The notes under the pieces: model-generated
What the model saw: the letters and a program-made list of their open reading frames with translations, nothing else
Told to the model about the DNA's origin: nothing
The model's database searches: none
In this document: positions 38,188-46,171 of the stretch, one piece after another
Layout of the letters: each line of letters opens with the position of its first letter
Position numbering within the stretch: position 1 is the first letter of the stretch
Source: Bacillota bacterium
Lineage (GTDB): Bacteria; Bacillota; Clostridia; Acetivibrionales; DSM-1351
Reading direction: 5' to 3'
Assembly: GCA_023444055.1 (NCBI GenBank)
Contig: JAEZRV010000095.1
Span: forward strand, 62,001 to 126,000
Length of the DNA stretch: 64,000 bases
Made by a program: the position numbers and the translations under genes

Positions 38188-39204
38188 TGGGAACATAAAT
38201 ATAATGAAAAAGGATTAGTAGTAAATGATAATAAACTTGAGATATATAGATATATAATAGAGCAAGCATTAAAGAATATTACACCTCAAAACATTGCAAT
38301 AGACCTAAATAAACAGAATATATCAAGCCCAAGCGGTAAAAAGTGGACTAATGTAACTATTCATAGATTACTAGTCGATGAAACAAATTTGGGTAAAATA
38401 ATTACAAATAAATCTGTAGGGGATGGACATAAAATTAAGAAATCAAATGCTAAGATATACAAAGAATTACCTAAAAACGAATAGAATGTAGTTGAAAACT
38501 GTCACCAAGCAGTTAAAACTCAGCTTGAACATGATGCTATACTTGAATTATTAGAGAAACGTAAACTTGTACCAACAAGAGCAAGAGCATCAACATATGA
38601 ATTGAGCGGATTAAATAAATGTGGTATTTGTGGATATGGTGCTACTTTTCAACGCAAAAAAAATGGCTATATCCTTTTAAAGCCTTGTTGGCATACATCT
38701 GATATTGGAGAGAAATGCAAAAACAGAGGTGGAAGCTATAAAGAATTATTAAATACCGTTAAAATGGAAGTTAAAACATATTTGAATGATTCAATTAATC
38801 ATTTGCTTAATAACGATGATAAGACACTAGAAACAGATATAAAGAATCTCAGAAACGATATGAATAGAAAACAAAAAGAATATAATAAATATATTTCGGC
38901 ACTTGATAAAGCAAATGAGAGCTATGAGTTAGGTGATTATAAAAGGGAAGAATGGTTACAGAGAAAATCAAATTGGGAAAGTAAGATTTATCAAACTAAA
39001 AATGAAATTGAAAGTCTAGATAGAAAAATTGATAATTTTAAAAGTATTAATCCATCTGACAGAATTAAATACTATAATGATATATTATTAAAGCTAGACA
39101 GTTTAGATGTTCAAGAGCTAAATAGTGTGTATAGGAAATTGATTAAGTCTATTGTTTGGAAGAGGGTTGGAGAGGATGCGGAAGTGGAAATTGAATATAA
39201 CTAA
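38188..39204 (+). pseudogene. Large serine recombinase, N-terminally truncated with an internal stop
   Basis: A single frame from about 38188 holds the recombinase domain (NEKGLVVND; IAIDLNKQNISSPSGKKWTN). A TAG follows at 38482-38484, then the zinc ribbon (CGICGYGATFQ... KPCWH...EKCKNRG) and a C-terminal coiled coil up to 39204. The catalytic resolvase domain with its serine is absent. A fragment starting TTG 38602 (200 aa) might be expressed but cannot recombine. This type of enzyme integrates elements at specific sites. Its presence beside displaced yyaL pieces fits yyaL being an attachment site. Confidence 0.85.
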
Positions 39205-39378
39205 CTAAATAGTTTATATCAAAATGTGTAATAGTGGATATATATACTTTATTAAAGATGTGGTACTAAAGTATTATATTTTTGGTAATATTTCCTTGAC
39301 TTATTTAATCGTCGAATATAATATTAGGTTATTACTAAGAAAAAAGAGTATATAAATATAGTATGAGTTAGGTTAATT

Positions 39379-40182
39379 ATGAAATATTTGTTTTGGAATA
39401 CATATAAAAAAAATCTTGATAGTGCTATTTGCGATATTGTTTCTGAGTTATCTTGTGATATTATATCTATTGCTGAATATGGCGGTAGCATAAATGAGTT
39501 GATAATCAAATTAAATAAGAACGAACTGGTTTATTATAAAGTTGAAGGTATAGATAATGAAAAAATAAATATTATTACAAAATATAAGCCTTCACAAATT
39601 GATAATATTTATGATGCAGGGCATTTTACAATAAAAAGGATACCACATGAAAACTTAGGAATGATAATAATGGTATTTGTCCATTTGCCTAGTAAATTAC
39701 ATGATAGTGATTTTACGAGGTTTAACATTGCTCAAAGAATAAAAAATGAAGTTGAGAGGGTAGAATTTGAACTTAAATGTGATAAAACTATAATAGTTGG
39801 AGACTTCAATATGAACCCATATGATATTGGAATGTCTGGTGCTTCTGCATTACATTGCAGTTCATCACGTGAAGTTGCGAGAATGCATCATCGTACTGTT
39901 TTTGGGAAAGAATATTCAATGTTTTACAATCCAATGTGGGGTTTTTTAGGAGACTTAGTTACACCAGACGGCTCATATTTTTATAATGATTCATCTGAAG
40001 AATTAAATTATTTTTGGAATATTTTTGACCAAGTTATAATTCGTCCTTCATTAATTGATTTTTTTAATCCAGCAACAATAAAAATGATACAAAAAACGAA
40101 CAGCCATGTTTTAATAGATGATAGGGGGAGACCGAATAAGAAAGAGTATTCAGACCACCTACCATTATATTTTGAATTATAG
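39379..40182 (+). CDS. Endonuclease/exonuclease/phosphatase-fold protein
   Basis: A 267-aa protein of the EEP (DNase I-like) fold. Motifs appear in order: FWNTY (Asn for metal/phosphate), AEYGG with the metal-binding Glu, VGDFNMNPYD with the catalytic Asp/Asn, and C-terminal YSDHLP with the catalytic His. All key residues are present. It is probably a nuclease. It is followed after 11 bp by a 153-aa gene, so the two form a transcription unit of their own inside the island, a typical layout for a defence or toxin module. The RBS before ATG 39379 is weak. Confidence 0.8.
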   Translation: MKYLFWNTYKKNLDSAICDIVSELSCDIISIAEYGGSINELIIKLNKNELVYYKVEGIDNEKINIITKYKPSQIDNIYDAGHFTIKRIPHENLGMIIMVFVHLPSKLHDSDFTRFNIAQRIKNEVERVEFELKCDKTIIVGDFNMNPYDIGMSGASALHCSSSREVARMHHRTVFGKEYSMFYNPMWGFLGDLVTPDGSYFYNDSSEELNYFWNIFDQVIIRPSLIDFFNPATIKMIQKTNSHVLIDDRGRPNKKEYSDHLPLYFEL

Positions 40183-40193
40183 GAGCGTGAATT

Positions 40194-40655
40194 ATGGAAA
40201 ATTTATGGGGAATAGATGTAAATTCCGAACAGATTAGGTCTCCAAAAGAAATTTTTGAAGAACAATCAAAATATCTTGCACAAATGACTAATAATATTGT
40301 TTATCTTGATATATCTCAATATACAGAAACAAATATATTTGCTAATACTGAAATTTTTAAACAAAGTAATAAATTTATTAATCAAACAATGAATTTTCAG
40401 GTTAATATTAAAAGTACTAGGTTGGATAATTATGGATATAATATATTGATATATAGACATAATATTTTATTATACCCTTTAAAAATAGATTTAAACCCAG
40501 ATATATATCGTGAACTATATGCAACAGACGAGAAAGTAGGACAAATAGTTGTTAACGATGAGAGTAGTTTCATCATACTACTGGGAAAAATATTAGCCTC
40601 AAAAAAAGTTGAGATGGCTGTAAACACTATAAGAACCATATCTTTAAACAAGTGA
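40194..40655 (+). CDS. Hypothetical partner of the EEP nuclease
   Basis: A 153-aa soluble protein of no family I recognise. ATG 40194 follows AGGAGCGTGAATT and lies 11 bp after the nuclease stop. The middle is beta-rich (NFQVNIKSTRLDNYGYNILI), and the C-terminal helix has repeated Ile/Val (VEMAVNTIRTISL). Tight coupling suggests an immunity, specificity or regulatory subunit for the nuclease. Confidence 0.7.
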   Translation: MENLWGIDVNSEQIRSPKEIFEEQSKYLAQMTNNIVYLDISQYTETNIFANTEIFKQSNKFINQTMNFQVNIKSTRLDNYGYNILIYRHNILLYPLKIDLNPDIYRELYATDEKVGQIVVNDESSFIILLGKILASKKVEMAVNTIRTISLNK

Positions 40656-40716
40656 TAAGTACCTACAATTTTTTATAAATATTCAAACAAAAAAATGAAT
40701 AGGCAGACAGTTAAGA

Positions 40717-40776
40717 GCAAGGATAAGTACCTTGCTTTTATTTTTTAGTAAATTTATAAATTGGTATATTTAATAA
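40717..40776 (+). terminator. Terminator and arm sequence adjoining yyaL fragment 1
   Basis: GCAAGG (40717-40722) and CCTTGC (40730-40735) pair, with TTTTATTTTTT after them. An A+T-rich arm ending GGTATATTTAATAA leads directly into the yyaL core at 40777. The same terminator-plus-arm occurs before yyaL fragments 2 and 3, and alone at 49777. Confidence 0.75.
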
Positions 40777-41042
40777 ACGTGACACCAGTGACAAGTGCTA
40801 TATCCAATACTCAGAAATATTGGTTTGTCCTCGCTTGCAGCTCTTGCAAAGGCTTCAGCTCCCCAAGGGTACCAGTCAACTGGGTTGTGGGCATGTTGGA
40901 GGAGGTAGGGGGATTTTTCATGGATTAGTTTGTTTGTGTATTTGTGTTCAGTGATAAAGCATCACCTCCTTGTTTATCAAAATTTATAACACGACTAGTA
41001 TCTTCATTTTTTAATAAACATATTCTTGTAATATTGCATTTA
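40777..41042 (-). pseudogene. Displaced yyaL 5' fragment 1 with promoter
   Basis: On the minus strand this encodes NKLIHEKSPYLLQHAHNPVD and so on through WYPWGAEAFARAASEDKP and IGYSTCHWCHV, then stops at a TAA 2 codons later. The first 20 bases of the plus strand here (40777-40796) are identical to 36205-36224 in the resident gene. Similarity continues through the leader to 41042. Where the gene would start, it has ATC instead of ATG (GATGCTTTATCACTGAA). Confidence 0.85.
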
Positions 41043-41447
41043 AGGTATGCTTATAAGGATTAAAACGCACGATTTCCAGAGTTACGCTTCATTTATTATT
41101 TAAGATTATTTGACTATATCTTTTGTTATTCATAAATATCAGGGTATAAACTTGGCACTAGTATTTTTTACCCTCTGCCCAAGAATAGTTTCCTGTCAGT
41201 ATTACATATGAACTATTCTGCAATATTACATTATAGTCGGAGATTATAAGGGAAAGGCAGTTCTTGAAAATTGCAAGCGGAAAACTACAGGTATTTATGA
41301 TTGAAAATGTCTTTGTGGTTAATTCTTAATATTTGAAGATGGATATTCTTATTATTAGTTTCTCACAAACCTTCAAAAAAATGAGTATATTATCTTCCAT
41401 CCCCAAAAATCTACAGGTAATTTTTTGAAAACTTCATTATAATAAAT
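41043..41447. other. Intergenic region, no clear gene
   Basis: About 400 bp between the yyaL fragment and the HTH gene. Frames are short and broken. A brief plus-strand stretch near 41230-41300 (GDYKGKAVLENCKRKTTG) could be a decayed gene end, but I cannot name it. Confidence 0.4.
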
Positions 41448-41509
41448 GTAAAGTTAACTTGACATACCATTTTAATTGTACTATATTAATAATGTAAAGT
41501 TAACTTTAC
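41448..41509 (+). promoter_or_regulatory. Promoter with paired palindromic operators for the HTH gene
   Basis: TTGACA (41459-41464), 17 bp and TATATT (41482-41487) make a consensus-like promoter. GTAAAGTTAACTT (41448-41460) overlaps the -35, and GTAAAGTTAACTTTAC (41494-41509), a perfect 16-bp palindrome, lies just after the -10. Two copies around one promoter fit autorepression by the HTH protein. Confidence 0.8.
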
Positions 41510-41538
41510 ACATATGAAGTAGAAAGGAGCATCTATGA

Positions 41539-41742
41539 TTGAAAAACAAAATAAAGGATTTAAGGGAGCAATCTGGTTTTACTCAGCAATATTTAGCAGA
41601 TAAAGTAAACGTGTCTAGGCAAACAATTATATCCCTTGAAAATGGGAAGTATAATCCGTCTATCTTTTTGGCATATAAAATTGCGAAAGTTTTTAAAATG
41701 TCAATTGAAGATATTTTTATATTTGAGGAGGAGTTATTATGA
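41539..41742 (+). CDS. XRE-family HTH regulator
   Basis: A 67-aa single-domain repressor (LREQSGFTQQYLADKVNVSR, then QTIISLENGKYNPS), of the YozG/Xre type that travels with small membrane proteins. The TTG start at 41539 has AGGAG 9 bases upstream. A closer ATG at 41534 is in another frame and gives only 22 codons. It overlaps the next gene by ATGA. Cognate operators lie in its promoter. Confidence 0.9.
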   Translation: MKNKIKDLREQSGFTQQYLADKVNVSRQTIISLENGKYNPSIFLAYKIAKVFKMSIEDIFIFEEELL

Positions 41743-42146
41743 GTATTGATAGGTTTAAAAAGGAACTATTATTTTCACAGGTATTTATTATCATAGGCTT
41801 AATTGCAGGAATATTAGGGTTTATATTTGAATACCAGAAAGGGCTTATGACTGGTTTAACAGCAGGATTTCTTCCCACAGGGATAGGCACATTGGTACTC
41901 TATAAATATGCTAAGAAGAAGCCTGAAATGAAAAAGAATATTGAGCTTGAAAATGAGGAGAGAAATATATTTATTAATACAAAGGCAGGTCATACCGCAT
42001 TTTGGGTTTCCTACTGGTATATATTTGCTGCTCTTATTTTACATTATTCAATAAGAATATCACTACTACAATTTCTAATTGTAACAATTATCTTTATGCC
42101 TGTTGTGTACTTCATATTTGTGGTTATTTATCATAAAAAATATTGA
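41739..42146 (+). CDS. Small membrane protein paired with the HTH regulator
   Basis: A 135-aa protein with four predicted TM helices: 14-30, 34-52, 85-105 and 110-130. A charged cytoplasmic loop (KKKPEMKKNIELENEERN) lies in the middle. It resembles DUF3796/DUF6442-type partners of YozG-like repressors. Translation is coupled to the regulator through a 4-bp overlap. The role is unknown; membrane stress or peptide sensing is possible. Confidence 0.8.
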   Translation: MSIDRFKKELLFSQVFIIIGLIAGILGFIFEYQKGLMTGLTAGFLPTGIGTLVLYKYAKKKPEMKKNIELENEERNIFINTKAGHTAFWVSYWYIFAALILHYSIRISLLQFLIVTIIFMPVVYFIFVVIYHKKY

Positions 42147-42231
42147 TTTTGGCAATGATATATGAGAATGCCTATGAACCTATTATCACAAAGGAAATAA
42201 AGTTGACCAAAAATTGAGGATAGGATAGTTT

Positions 42232-42366
42232 ATGTTAACTCAAGAAATAAAACCTATGGGATTAAAAATATTACCAAATGCAGCTATTGTAGCAGGAACA
42301 CAACATTCTACAAGCATGGTAATAATTGAAAAACATATATGGAACATTGTTACAAAAATATATTGA
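42232..42366 (+). CDS. Short open frame of unknown status
   Basis: 44 codons (MLTQEIKPMGLKILPNAA...), with AGGATAG a few bases before the ATG. No family is recognised. It is followed by decayed sequence resembling a toxin 3' end. It may be a relic or a small real gene. Confidence 0.25.
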   Translation: MLTQEIKPMGLKILPNAAIVAGTQHSTSMVIIEKHIWNIVTKIY

Positions 42367-42423
42367 TAATGAAAGTAAGTTAAAATATAAACTACAATAA
42401 ATTGAAAAGCAGCGAAAATATTT

Positions 42424-42495
42424 GTTTTTGACATTAATTCTAGAGGTATATTTATAAGAAGAATTGCTTGCACGAAGAGTAGAACTATATAAAAA
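42424..42495 (+). repeat. Partial duplicate of a RelE-type toxin 3' end
   Basis: AATATTTGTTTTTGACATTA and the following bases match 51677-51745, the last codons of the broken toxin gene and its downstream flank (GCTTGC.CGAAGAGTA). Part of the same flank recurs at about 45545-45570. So the ends of the island segments share toxin-flank sequence. Confidence 0.6.
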
Positions 42496-42522
42496 TCCGT
42501 ATAGTATATAACTAGGAGTTTT

Positions 42523-42578
42523 AGCAGGGTAAATAACCTTGCTTTTATTTTGTCTATTTTTATCAGTGTATTTAATAA
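42523..42578 (+). terminator. Terminator and arm adjoining yyaL fragment 2
   Basis: GCAGGG (42525-42530 region) pairs with CCTTGC, followed by TTTTATTTTGTC. The arm then reads to GTGTATTTAATAAAT. It matches the arm at 45597-45654 nearly base for base and that at 49777 in part. Confidence 0.7.
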
Positions 42579-42773
42579 ATATGGCACCAGTGACAAGTGC
42601 TATATCCGATATTCAAAAATATTGGTTTGTCCTCGCTCGCAGCTCTTGCAAATGCTTCCGCTCCCCAAGGGTACCAGTCAACTGGATTTTGGGCATGTTG
42701 GAGGAGGTAGGGGGATTTTTCTTGAATTAGTTTGTTTGTGTATTTGTGTTCAGTGATAAGGCATCACTTCCTT
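42579..42773 (-). pseudogene. Displaced yyaL 5' fragment 2
   Basis: A minus-strand fragment that encodes KLIQEKSPYLLQHAQNPVDW, WYPWGAEAFARAASEDKP and IGYSTCHWCHI before diverging at the same codon as fragment 1. It also has ATC in place of the start ATG (GATGCCTTATCACTGAA). It ends at the ribosome-site region AAGGAAGTGATG, so the upstream promoter block is missing in this copy. Confidence 0.8.
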
Positions 42774-43139
42774 AAATAAATTTTTGTGTTGGGTTATATA
42801 TACCACTAAAGTATTATTTGAAAGAAAGTGAGTTTGTATTCAATATAAGATAAATAGACTATCGAGGAGAAAATAATTTGTTACGGGGGGATTTTTAATT
42901 GAGAGAGTAAATATTACAGGAATAATTTATTAATCATACATTTATATGCAAAAGAAATTATTGTTCCGTTTATACATATTATGTAGTGCCGGAATTAAAT
43001 ACATTAAATGAATAAAAAAATAGAGCACCGCCGTAGCGCTGCCCTTACAAAAACATCTGCATGTTTTTTGATTCTAGTAATATTATATGACTGCACTAAA
43101 AAAAAGTCAACCTATTTACTATATTAATAATTCCCAATA
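42774..43139. other. Intergenic region with terminator hairpin
   Basis: 366 bp without a gene. AAAAACAT-ctgc-ATGTTTTT (43049-43068) is a compact hairpin with T and A runs. It can terminate the Abi gene coming from the right. GCACCGCCGTAGCGCTGCCC just before it is G+C-rich against the background. Confidence 0.6.
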
Positions 43140-44116
43140 TTACTTACATAAATGATCAATTACCTTTTCTACGAAGTCAAAAGAGCTAGTTATTAATTCA
43201 TTTTTTTTAAAAAATCCACTCTTTTTTTTCATTCTAACATGAAATAGTTCCTTTAATTCTTCTATTCTATGATGTTTTACCCTTTCTGATACAACTATTT
43301 TATATAGGTATAACATGCATGTAAATTCTAATATAGGTCTACACGACAATTTTTTTTCCTTTGGTTATTATTTATACTTGGTATTTTGCTAACAGCCTGA
43401 CTTATTTCTGTAGGAGCTCTTGAAGTCAAGGGTGATAAGTCTGCTATTATACAATTATTATGTGCGCAACCATTTCTGAGGCTTTTTACTAAATTAATAA
43501 TATTGTAAGAAATACACTGTTGTCCACAGATGCTATAATAAAATTCATAAAACCTGATAAATTCACCAAATGATATTAGTTCCACCAATACCCATGATGG
43601 ACAATCAACTGATATAATTTTGTTTTCCATTTTGCCATTTGCATTAGGCTGTTGCTGAATAGTAAAATATTTTCTTATTAAGTCACAGGTATGTGGAGAT
43701 AAACTTTTAGATTCTAGTATTGTTTTAATATATGTATTTTGTGCAAGGAATTGATCAACGATATCGTAGCCATCTATTAAAACATTATTCTCTATATCAT
43801 TTAATAATTTTACCTTTAAATCGTGTTCGATATCTAAGCACATCTTTGAAATTAGAAACCGTAAATGCATATCTATGGTGGATAATTCCTGTAAATAAGC
43901 GAAATCTAAATCTATATATTTTCCTATATTCTTACCTAATCTATATTTTTGGTAATTTTTTCGATAGGCGGCTGTTCTCATATAATTATTTCTTTTCTGA
44001 AGGTATAATTCAGCTTTTTCCTCAGAAGTATATTTGAATGTTATTCCTTTATCATTTTTCAATTTAATTATCAACTGTTGTGAAGACATTTTTGGTTTAT
44101 CTGTTCTATTACTCAT
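43140..44116 (-). pseudogene. Abi-family (AbiD/F-like) abortive infection protein, frameshifted
   Basis: The N-terminal 262 codons (44116 to 43328) belong to the Abi_2 family: LIIKLKNDKGITF, YLQKRNNYMRTAAYRKNYQK, DMHLRFLISKMCLDIEHDLK and LRNGCAHNNCI, a HEPN-like RNase motif of the R-x4-6-H kind. The rest (43349 to 43140) is in another frame. The break lies in a run of eight A's (43357-43350 on the minus strand). One more or two fewer A's would give one protein of about 320 aa. Possibilities are a pseudogene, a slippery tract that switches expression, or a sequencing error. Phage defence by RNA cleavage is the family role. Confidence 0.75.
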
Positions 44117-44580
44117 ATCTTACCTCTACAATGTTAGTATTCACTAAAAATTATTTTATCATTCTGAGTTTTTAATTTACAGATTAAGCAAACTATATAT
44201 TAAGCTAAATTAAACTATAACATACCGAGTTGACTAAAAAACTACTTAACTTAAAGAATAAAATAAATTTATAAAACTTTTTTAGAAAATTTTAATATAA
44301 ATGTAATATAATATTCTGATTGTAACATAAAAAGATATATTATTCTACGCTTTACATAGAAAATGAGAGCAAGGTTTTTTTAAATTTAAGATTAAAAACA
44401 TCAAGAGTATGGCAATTTGGTATAATAAAATTAAGTCTTGGGAGTGTAGAAATAATGTCATGGATTCTTTAGATAAAGTACAGCAACATTGAAATACATA
44501 GAGGACAATCTTACGAACAATATCACACTTTATGAAGTAGTCTTATTTACTACTTATCACTAAGTACTATCTATTTATTA
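44117..44580. other. Intergenic region, no gene seen
   Basis: 464 bp, more than 75% A+T. A small AAGTAG/CTACTT hairpin lies at 44536-44557 just beyond the end of the HNH gene. No ORF with a ribosome site is found. Confidence 0.5.
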
Positions 44581-45459
44581 TTATAAGTTAAAGTCTCTCT
44601 TTAAATCCTCAAAAACCTTTGATTTTTTAAAGTCTTCCACTTTTGATTTTGCCCTATTATTTATAACTTCTCTTTGTTTGTCACTAATATGAGTTGCCAA
44701 TTCCTTTGCATTATTCAACATTTCAATTAATTCATTACCACAGACACTTTCAATTATCTGATTCTCTGCTTTTATTACACCACTTCCATTTACGATTTCT
44801 GTATTTACCCATTTTTCCTGCTTACCCTTATTATAAAGAGTAAATACAACTATACCCATCATATTAGTTACTGTTGCATGTGTTTCAAGCGACTTATTAA
44901 AGAAAGTATAGCTACCAATACTCCGATGCATAGTTGTGTGAGGTCTTGTTGCTATTAGTTCTTGACTAATACTTTTAATATCCTCAAAGAAGAATATATG
45001 GTGCTCTATTCCAGGTATTGTTGCTTGTTTTTTCAATAGGTAGTTCCTCATTTCCTTTTCTTTTGCTATCAAACAAGCCAATGTTTCCAAATCAATACCG
45101 ACTTCCTGGGAATGTTCTACAAAGTCTAATATATCTAAATAAAGACTTCTCCAACTTACGGAAGTTAGAAAATAGTAGGCATCATTATCATATTGAAATT
45201 CTTTCTTATTACCCGTCATATAAGGATGAAAGAAAGTATTAGCGAATTTTGTTTCATAAATACTGAACAAATCCTCACAATCACCACACAATAGGTAATG
45301 TTTTTCGCTATCTTGCACTACCTTGTCAGGACTTTCTAAGTTACGGATTGCTCCAATTGATGTCTTTTTTAAGTAGCGTACAACAAACTTAGGCACAATA
45401 TGGCTTAACTCTAATTCTTCAACTTCTTGCCTACACAAGGCACATTGCTTTTTTGACAT
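44581..45459 (-). CDS. HNH-like zinc-binding endonuclease-family protein
   Basis: A 292-aa protein. The N-terminus CALCRQEVEELELSHIVPKF has a CxxC followed by the HNH-type 'SHIVPK' motif; LLCGDCEDLFS supplies a second CxxC about 45 residues later. This is a zinc-stabilised HNH core. The remaining 220 residues are of no family I know. I use ATG 45459 (AAGGAG 8 bases upstream); a longer frame from 45663 would run through a yyaL fragment. It is island cargo and a likely restriction or defence nuclease. Confidence 0.75.
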   Translation of the reverse strand: MSKKQCALCRQEVEELELSHIVPKFVVRYLKKTSIGAIRNLESPDKVVQDSEKHYLLCGDCEDLFSIYETKFANTFFHPYMTGNKKEFQYDNDAYYFLTSVSWRSLYLDILDFVEHSQEVGIDLETLACLIAKEKEMRNYLLKKQATIPGIEHHIFFFEDIKSISQELIATRPHTTMHRSIGSYTFFNKSLETHATVTNMMGIVVFTLYNKGKQEKWVNTEIVNGSGVIKAENQIIESVCGNELIEMLNNAKELATHISDKQREVINNRAKSKVEDFKKSKVFEDLKRDFNL

Positions 45460-45596
45460 ATAATACACTCCTTTTATCATATATAGTAAACAACTAATGA
45501 TAATATAAAGTATACAGTGGTAAACATTGGAATTCAATAAATACAAGAAAAATTGCTTGCACGAAAAAAATACGTATATTGCATAACTAAGAATTT

Positions 45597-45654
45597 TAAT
45601 AGGGATAAATAACCTTGCTTTTATTTTGTCTATTTTTATAAGTGTATTTAATAA
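45597..45654 (+). terminator. Arm adjoining yyaL fragment 3 with decayed terminator
   Basis: Reads ATAGGGATAAATAACCTTGC then TTTTATTTTGTC and the arm up to GTGTATTTAATAAAC. It matches the arm at 42523-42578; the first stem strand has lost its GC, so the terminator is weak here. Confidence 0.6.
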
Positions 45655-45872
45655 ACATGACACCAGTGACAGGTAGAATAGCCAATGAATAAAAACACTG
45701 GCTTATCTTCGCTGGCAGCTCTTGCAAATGCCTCAGCACCCCAAGGATACCAGTCAACGGGGTTGTGGGCATGTTGGAGGAGGTAGGGGGATTTTTCATT
45801 AATTAGCTTGTTTGTGTTTTTGTGTTCAGTGATAAGGCATCACTTCCTTGTTTATCAAAATTCATAACACGA
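45655..45872 (-). pseudogene. Displaced yyaL 5' fragment 3
   Basis: Encodes KLINEKSPYLLQHAHNPVDW, WYPWGAEAFARAASEDKPVF-like and GYSTCHWCHV on the minus strand, then runs into the shared arm. The start codon position again reads ATC. The leader continues to CGTGTTATGAATTTTGATAA and joins abruptly to fragment 4. Confidence 0.8.
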
Positions 45873-45950
45873 CTAAGATATGGGGATTTTTCGTGGATTA
45901 AGCAATTGCCTACTCTTTTTGGGCTAGGCTCATGGCACTCACCTCCTTGG
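45873..45950 (-). pseudogene. yyaL 5' fragment 4, truncated after SPYL
   Basis: The minus strand begins AAGGAGGTGAGTGCC-ATG and then reads, in a shifted frame, LIHEKSPYL. It stops there, fused to the leader of fragment 3 at TAGTCGTG. The fragment contains a separate ribosome site, so it comes from another yyaL copy. Confidence 0.7.
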
Positions 45951-46089
45951 GTTATTTGTGGTTAATGTTGACCTTGAAGAAAGAACGTATTCAAGAATGG
46001 ATTTCACTATTTTACAAGCTCGATATTTTACTTTTCCAATTATATATTAAGATATGAATCTTTAGTCCATTTACTTGAAATTAACACAC

Positions 46090-46125
46090 AAAAGAGACAT
46101 GAATATAAGTGTTCATGTCCCTTTT
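46090..46125. terminator. Terminator of the secreted peptidase gene
   Basis: AAAAG-a-GACATGAA pairs with TTCATGTC-c-CTTTT. It is symmetric, so it works in both directions. It lies about 45 bp beyond the stop of the gene at 46172. Confidence 0.8.
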
Positions 46126-46171
46126 CCATTATACTAATATGCACATTCTATTTATTTTTTTACTAAACCTC

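Noticed and set aside
36240..38484. UAG read as an amino acid (two genes with single in-frame TAG: yyaL and the recombinase)
   Set aside because: Both genes show other damage (18-bp insertion, missing catalytic domain), TAG is used as a normal stop elsewhere in the window (for example the MarR gene), and no pyrrolysine genes are visible.
40770..42773. CRISPR or integron cassette array from the regularly placed repeats
   Set aside because: The repeated unit is a recognisable gene start about 200 bp long, not a short repeat. Spacing is irregular and cargo genes carry their own promoters and lie on both strands.
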